Part shown: positions 61,047-64,000 of the stretch, in pieces
How the letters are laid out: every line of letters begins with the position of its first letter
Position numbering within the stretch: position 1 is the first letter of the stretch
Notes under the pieces: generated by a model
Told to the model about the DNA's origin: nothing
The model's input: the letters and a program-made list of their open reading frames with translations, nothing else
Databases searched by the model: none
Program-made: the position numbers and the translations under genes
Assembly: GCF_036409155.1 (NCBI RefSeq)
Contig: NZ_JAZGLW010000009.1
Span: 16,895-80,894 of the forward strand
Source: Mycobacterium sp. 050128
GTDB lineage: Bacteria; Actinomycetota; Actinomycetes; Mycobacteriales; Mycobacteriaceae
DNA length: 64,000 nt
Direction of reading: 5' to 3'

Positions 61047-62642
61047 TTATGCCACCCGGCGCGGGCCGGCATCAGTCAAGCGGCGCTCGTAATCGAGGTT
61101 GATGCGCAGCCGATATTGGAATGCCCACGTGCGGATCACGGCGGCGCCGGCGCCGTCCTGCTCGATATGAATATCGGCCCCGCTGGCCGAGCGCGGGCCC
61201 ACCGTGCGCAGCGTGACCGCCGCCCCCGCTGGCGCCGGGCCCCCGACGCCGTCGTAGAGAACCATGTACGGGTACTGCGAGGCCGGTAGCTGCTCGGCTA
61301 GGCCTGCCGCGCCGACCACCTGCAACCCGGCTCCGGTGGCCTCCTGCCAGCGTTGTGGGCGCTTCGTGCACACCAGCACCTGGTAGCCGGTTGCCGCCGC
61401 CCGCAGCGCCACCTGCACCAGTAACGCGAACTCCCCGGCGATCGTCACCGTCGCCAGCTCGGTGGGGTTCCGAAGATCGACCAGCAGCGGGTGTCCCTTG
61501 GCGGCTCTTCCGATGATGATGCCCGTGCCGCCGATCGGCACAGCCACCTTTTCCCCGGCCGCCAGCTCGCGCGCGGGCACCGCCAGCGCGCCGGCGCCCG
61601 CGGCGAGCAGCCCGGCGCTCAGCCCGGCGTCGTGGCGGCCCGCTGCCGGGTTGAGCCCAGTTAGCGGGGGCTCGGCCAGCGGCCCGCCGGTGTGATAGCG
61701 CACCATCGCCCCCACTGTCGTGGACCCGTTGTCGTTGCGGCGCAGCTGAACCGACACTACGGTGGCGTCGGTATCTGGGGCCCACAGGCGGTTGATCGTG
61801 GTGCTCGAAATGTCGCCCGGCGAAAGCCAGTAGGTCTGCACGTAGCCGCCTGCGTGGCGCAACCGGCCCCATCCCGACACCAGCCCGGTCGGGTCGATAC
61901 CGGCCAGCACCGCCTCGTCTGCGTCACGGATCTCGGCAGCGGTCAATACTCGCGCCGGGATCCGCAAACTCGTCAGCTCTGCGGCCAACCATTCGGCCGC
62001 AGCACTCATCGTCGCGGCCACCGACTCTCGCCACACAATCGCGCGGGCGCTGTCGAGCGCATGCAGCCGCACCACCAGCCAGGTTCGCCGCTGCCCGACC
62101 GCGGGATGATCCCCCACCTCACCGGAATAGATCAGCGCATACGGGTGATGTGCCTTGGAGGCCCGCCGCGTCCCCGCACCGATGATGTCGATGCCTTCAA
62201 GGCACACGTCGAATTGACTCAGTCCGGCGGCCACCGCCTCGAGCGGCAGCGTCGCCATCGACACCACCTGCTGATGATCCAACGCCGAGGGGCTGTGCGG
62301 GGGCCCGTCGACGGCCACCACCGCCACCAAATGTGGCCCCACAGAACGGATGCCGACCGGGCCAGACCCAAAGCTGCGCTCATAATCGGCCAGCTCGCCA
62401 GCCGGCGCACCCAGCCGTGACCGTCGCGCGGTCAGCGATCGCCACGCCAGAGTCAGCAGCGGCGCACCACGCCAACACAGCAGCGCCAGCACCGCCACCA
62501 CCACAGCTACGCCGACACCGGTCCACCATCCTGGCCGGCCCGCCAGGGCCGTGCCCAACGCCACCAACCCCACGTCGACGACGAACAGCGCCACCACGCG
62601 CGCCCAGCTCGCGGCCACACTGAACGGGAACGTCGATTTCAT
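61047..62642 (-). CDS. eccE: ESX membrane component EccE
   Basis: A 531-residue protein. Two N-terminal transmembrane helices (WARVVALFVVDVGLVALGTA and WWTGVGVAVVVAVLALLCW) are followed by a large cytosolic domain typical of EccE (SFGSGPVGIRSVGPHLVAVV, TYWLSPGDISSTTINRLW, TTVGAMVRYHTGGPLAEPPL). EccE is a peripheral subunit of the EccBCDE membrane complex. ATG 62642 overlaps the mycP stop (ATGA), so the frame extending to 62735 is rejected. The order mycP-eccE-eccA is canonical for ESX loci. Confidence 0.93.
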   Translation of the reverse strand: MKSTFPFSVAASWARVVALFVVDVGLVALGTALAGRPGWWTGVGVAVVVAVLALLCWRGAPLLTLAWRSLTARRSRLGAPAGELADYERSFGSGPVGIRSVGPHLVAVVAVDGPPHSPSALDHQQVVSMATLPLEAVAAGLSQFDVCLEGIDIIGAGTRRASKAHHPYALIYSGEVGDHPAVGQRRTWLVVRLHALDSARAIVWRESVAATMSAAAEWLAAELTSLRIPARVLTAAEIRDADEAVLAGIDPTGLVSGWGRLRHAGGYVQTYWLSPGDISSTTINRLWAPDTDATVVSVQLRRNDNGSTTVGAMVRYHTGGPLAEPPLTGLNPAAGRHDAGLSAGLLAAGAGALAVPARELAAGEKVAVPIGGTGIIIGRAAKGHPLLVDLRNPTELATVTIAGEFALLVQVALRAAATGYQVLVCTKRPQRWQEATGAGLQVVGAAGLAEQLPASQYPYMVLYDGVGGPAPAGAAVTLRTVGPRSASGADIHIEQDGAGAAVIRTWAFQYRLRINLDYERRLTDAGPRRVA

Positions 62643-63913
62643 GGTCGGGCCTCTCGTCTGCGCATCAGTGCGGCCGATCCCAGCACCACCGAACACACCA
62701 GCGCTAGCCCACCTACGCCGGCGGCCGCCACCCACACCGGGGTCATGTCGCGGCCTACCTTCGGGGGCGCGAGCACCAGCGGCGCCGCTAAGTGTTGCGG
62801 CCCAACAGGTTCCCCGGCCGGCAGGTCATAGGTCAGGGCAGCCACCGGGTCGACGATGCCGTGCCCGACCTGGTTATCCACCCCCCGTGCTGGTGCCCGT
62901 GCGGTGGCCAGCAGCCGGTTGATCACCTGATGTGCGGTCAACTGCGGATACTTCGCGCGCACGAGCGCGGCCACCCCGGAGACGAGTGCAGCGGAAAATG
63001 AGGTGCCCGCAGGAGCCACCAATGTGTTCTTCTGGCCCTCGACCGCATTCATTAACCCGTCATCGCGCGGCGAGAGACTTTCGACGTCGGTGCCTGGTGC
63101 GGCGATCGACACCCACGGGCCGGCCATGCTGCTGTCCAGCGGAGCGCCGCTGGAATCGACCGCGCCCACCGTGAGCACGTAATCAGAGAACCACGCCGGG
63201 GTGGCCACCGTGGTTACTCCCGCCCAGTCGCGAGGATCGTTGGGAGTCAACGGGTTATAGATCGGGTTCTGCTTGCAGTCGTTGCCGCCCTCATTGCCGA
63301 CATTGCCGGCCGCGGCGACGATCACCGCGTTGCGGTCCACGGCGGCGTAATGAATCGCGGCCCCCAAATCGCGCTGATCAATCATGTCGGTCGCGGTCAT
63401 GCACGACACCTCCGAGATGTTAATCACCGTTGCCCCCATGTTGGCCGCATGCACGATCGCGCGGGCCATCGTGTGGATATCGCCGGCTTTGCGCCGGGTG
63501 GCCGGGTCCTGGTTACCGGCGAAGGCGTCCTTGGGGCTAAACGCTTTGGAGCTCTGCCGGATCGCGATCACCTGCACATCGGGTGCCACACCGGAAAAAC
63601 CGTCCGCGGCCGGCGCGGGCGGCGGCGGTGGGGGCAGCGGAGCTCCTGGCGGCGAGGGTGGCGGCTCAGGAGGGCCAGGAGGGGCCGGATCATCGGGTCC
63701 CGGCGCAGGACGTTGCGGGGCCAGTGTGGGGTGACCGGCGGGCACCACCACCGGTTGGGTCTCGCGGGGCTGCCAGCCCGCACCGTCTGGTGGCGGTGGT
63801 GGCGGCGGAGGCGGAACCTGCAGGGTCACCGTTTGCGGTGGCGGTGGTGGGGGCGCTGCCTCCGTGGTGGGCACCGTGTCAGGGTGGCGGCCCTGGCGCG
63901 GTGGGGAGCTTGT
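62639..63913 (-). pseudogene. mycP: Mycosin MycP, 5' part removed at an IS junction
   Basis: The visible 420 codons are the C-terminal part of a subtilisin-like ESX protease: a long proline-rich loop, FSGVAPDVQVIAIRQSS, ATVINISEVSCMTATDMI, the oxyanion region VIVAAAGNVGNEGG, the catalytic Ser in VAPAGTSFSAALVSGVAALV, and the C-terminal membrane helix PVWVAAAGVGGLALVCSVVL. The signal peptide and the catalytic Asp and His blocks that should precede the loop are absent; instead an insertion-sequence end starts at about 63907. Unless the gene is rebuilt elsewhere, this mycosin is inactive, although its structural role in the ESX complex would also be affected. Confidence 0.85.
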
Positions 63914-64000
63914 CAAGTTTTTTGTGTAACGTGTTGTGCTCGTTGGGGTTAGAGGTAGGGGTTGATTCGTTCTGGGTAGGCAAGGGCGAGTTGGGCGAGG
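63907..64000 (-). mobile_element. Insertion sequence end (IS256-like, tentative) interrupting mycP
   Basis: Sequence changes abruptly from mycP to GAGCTTGTCAAGTTTTTTGT, a terminal-repeat-like end with the TGTCAAGTTTTTTGTGTAA pattern seen in IS256-family ends, followed by the 3' end of a leftward gene. The element continues past the window, so its other end and target duplication are not visible. Family assignment is tentative. Confidence 0.6.
63949..64000 (-). CDS. Transposase C-terminus, partial
   Basis: The last 17 codons before a TAA stop at 63949 read LAQLALAYPERINPYL. The gene enters from beyond the window and ends about 40 bases before the element end, as is usual for transposase genes in insertion sequences. 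Too short for a firm family call. Confidence 0.55.
   Translation of the reverse strand, partial: LAQLALAYPERINPYL

Overview
The window looks like part of a large conjugative plasmid (or integrated conjugative element) from a Mycobacteriaceae host, most likely Mycolicibacterium or Mycobacterium. Reasons: high GC content, many GTG starts and ATGA/GTGA gene overlaps, an ESX (type VII) secretion locus encoding EccA, EccE and a mycosin, a YrbE permease of the mce type, and a MobF relaxase with an actinobacterial type IV secretion set (T4CP, VirB4, VirB6-like and TcpC/VirB8-like proteins). A T4SS together with an ESX locus is the known layout of pRAW-type mycobacterial plasmids. No ParA and no certain replication initiator were recognised, and both window ends lie inside larger loci.

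Layout. 1-23 kb is a mosaic accessory region. It holds a TetR regulator with an orphan YrbE permease, an AlbA_2-domain protein and a HEPN/RES-type toxin-like protein, a VOC protein, a glycosyltransferase remnant, a carotenoid oxygenase, a pentapeptide-repeat protein, a DCC oxidoreductase with an O-methyltransferase, a Cas12m-type CRISPR effector without a recognisable array, a 1020-residue NTPase with 13 Sel1 repeats, a two-component system and a diiron oxygenase. 23.8-34.7 kb is a plasmid-maintenance type region: a ParB-like protein, NrdH, a CHC2/TOPRIM primase-like protein, a secreted serine protease, DUF4192 and DUF932 proteins and several unknown genes, all transcribed rightwards. These genes are separated by strong terminators and by two families of long folded intergenic repeats whose stems covary between copies. 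About 35.95-36.11 kb is a candidate oriT, followed by a 1946-residue MobF relaxase/helicase. 42-49.8 kb holds mostly leftward transfer-accessory genes, including the coupling protein T4CP and a separate duplicate of one of its domains. 49.8-58 kb is the rightward T4SS operon. 58-64 kb has an istB remnant and the leftward end of the ESX locus (mycP-eccE-eccA), where the 5' part of mycP is cut off by an insertion-sequence end at the window edge.

How it fits together. The relaxase would nick oriT, T4CP would deliver the DNA to the VirB4/VirB6/VirB8-like channel, and the ESX components belong to the co-required type VII apparatus known from pRAW-type plasmids. The 24-34 kb genes lie on the other side of oriT from the transfer genes and are transcribed towards oriT, as expected for a leading region that enters the recipient first. 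The repeated folded elements before those genes are the most novel signal in the window. They could be leader RNAs or single-stranded-DNA promoters; the sequence alone shows paired, covarying structure but does not decide between them.
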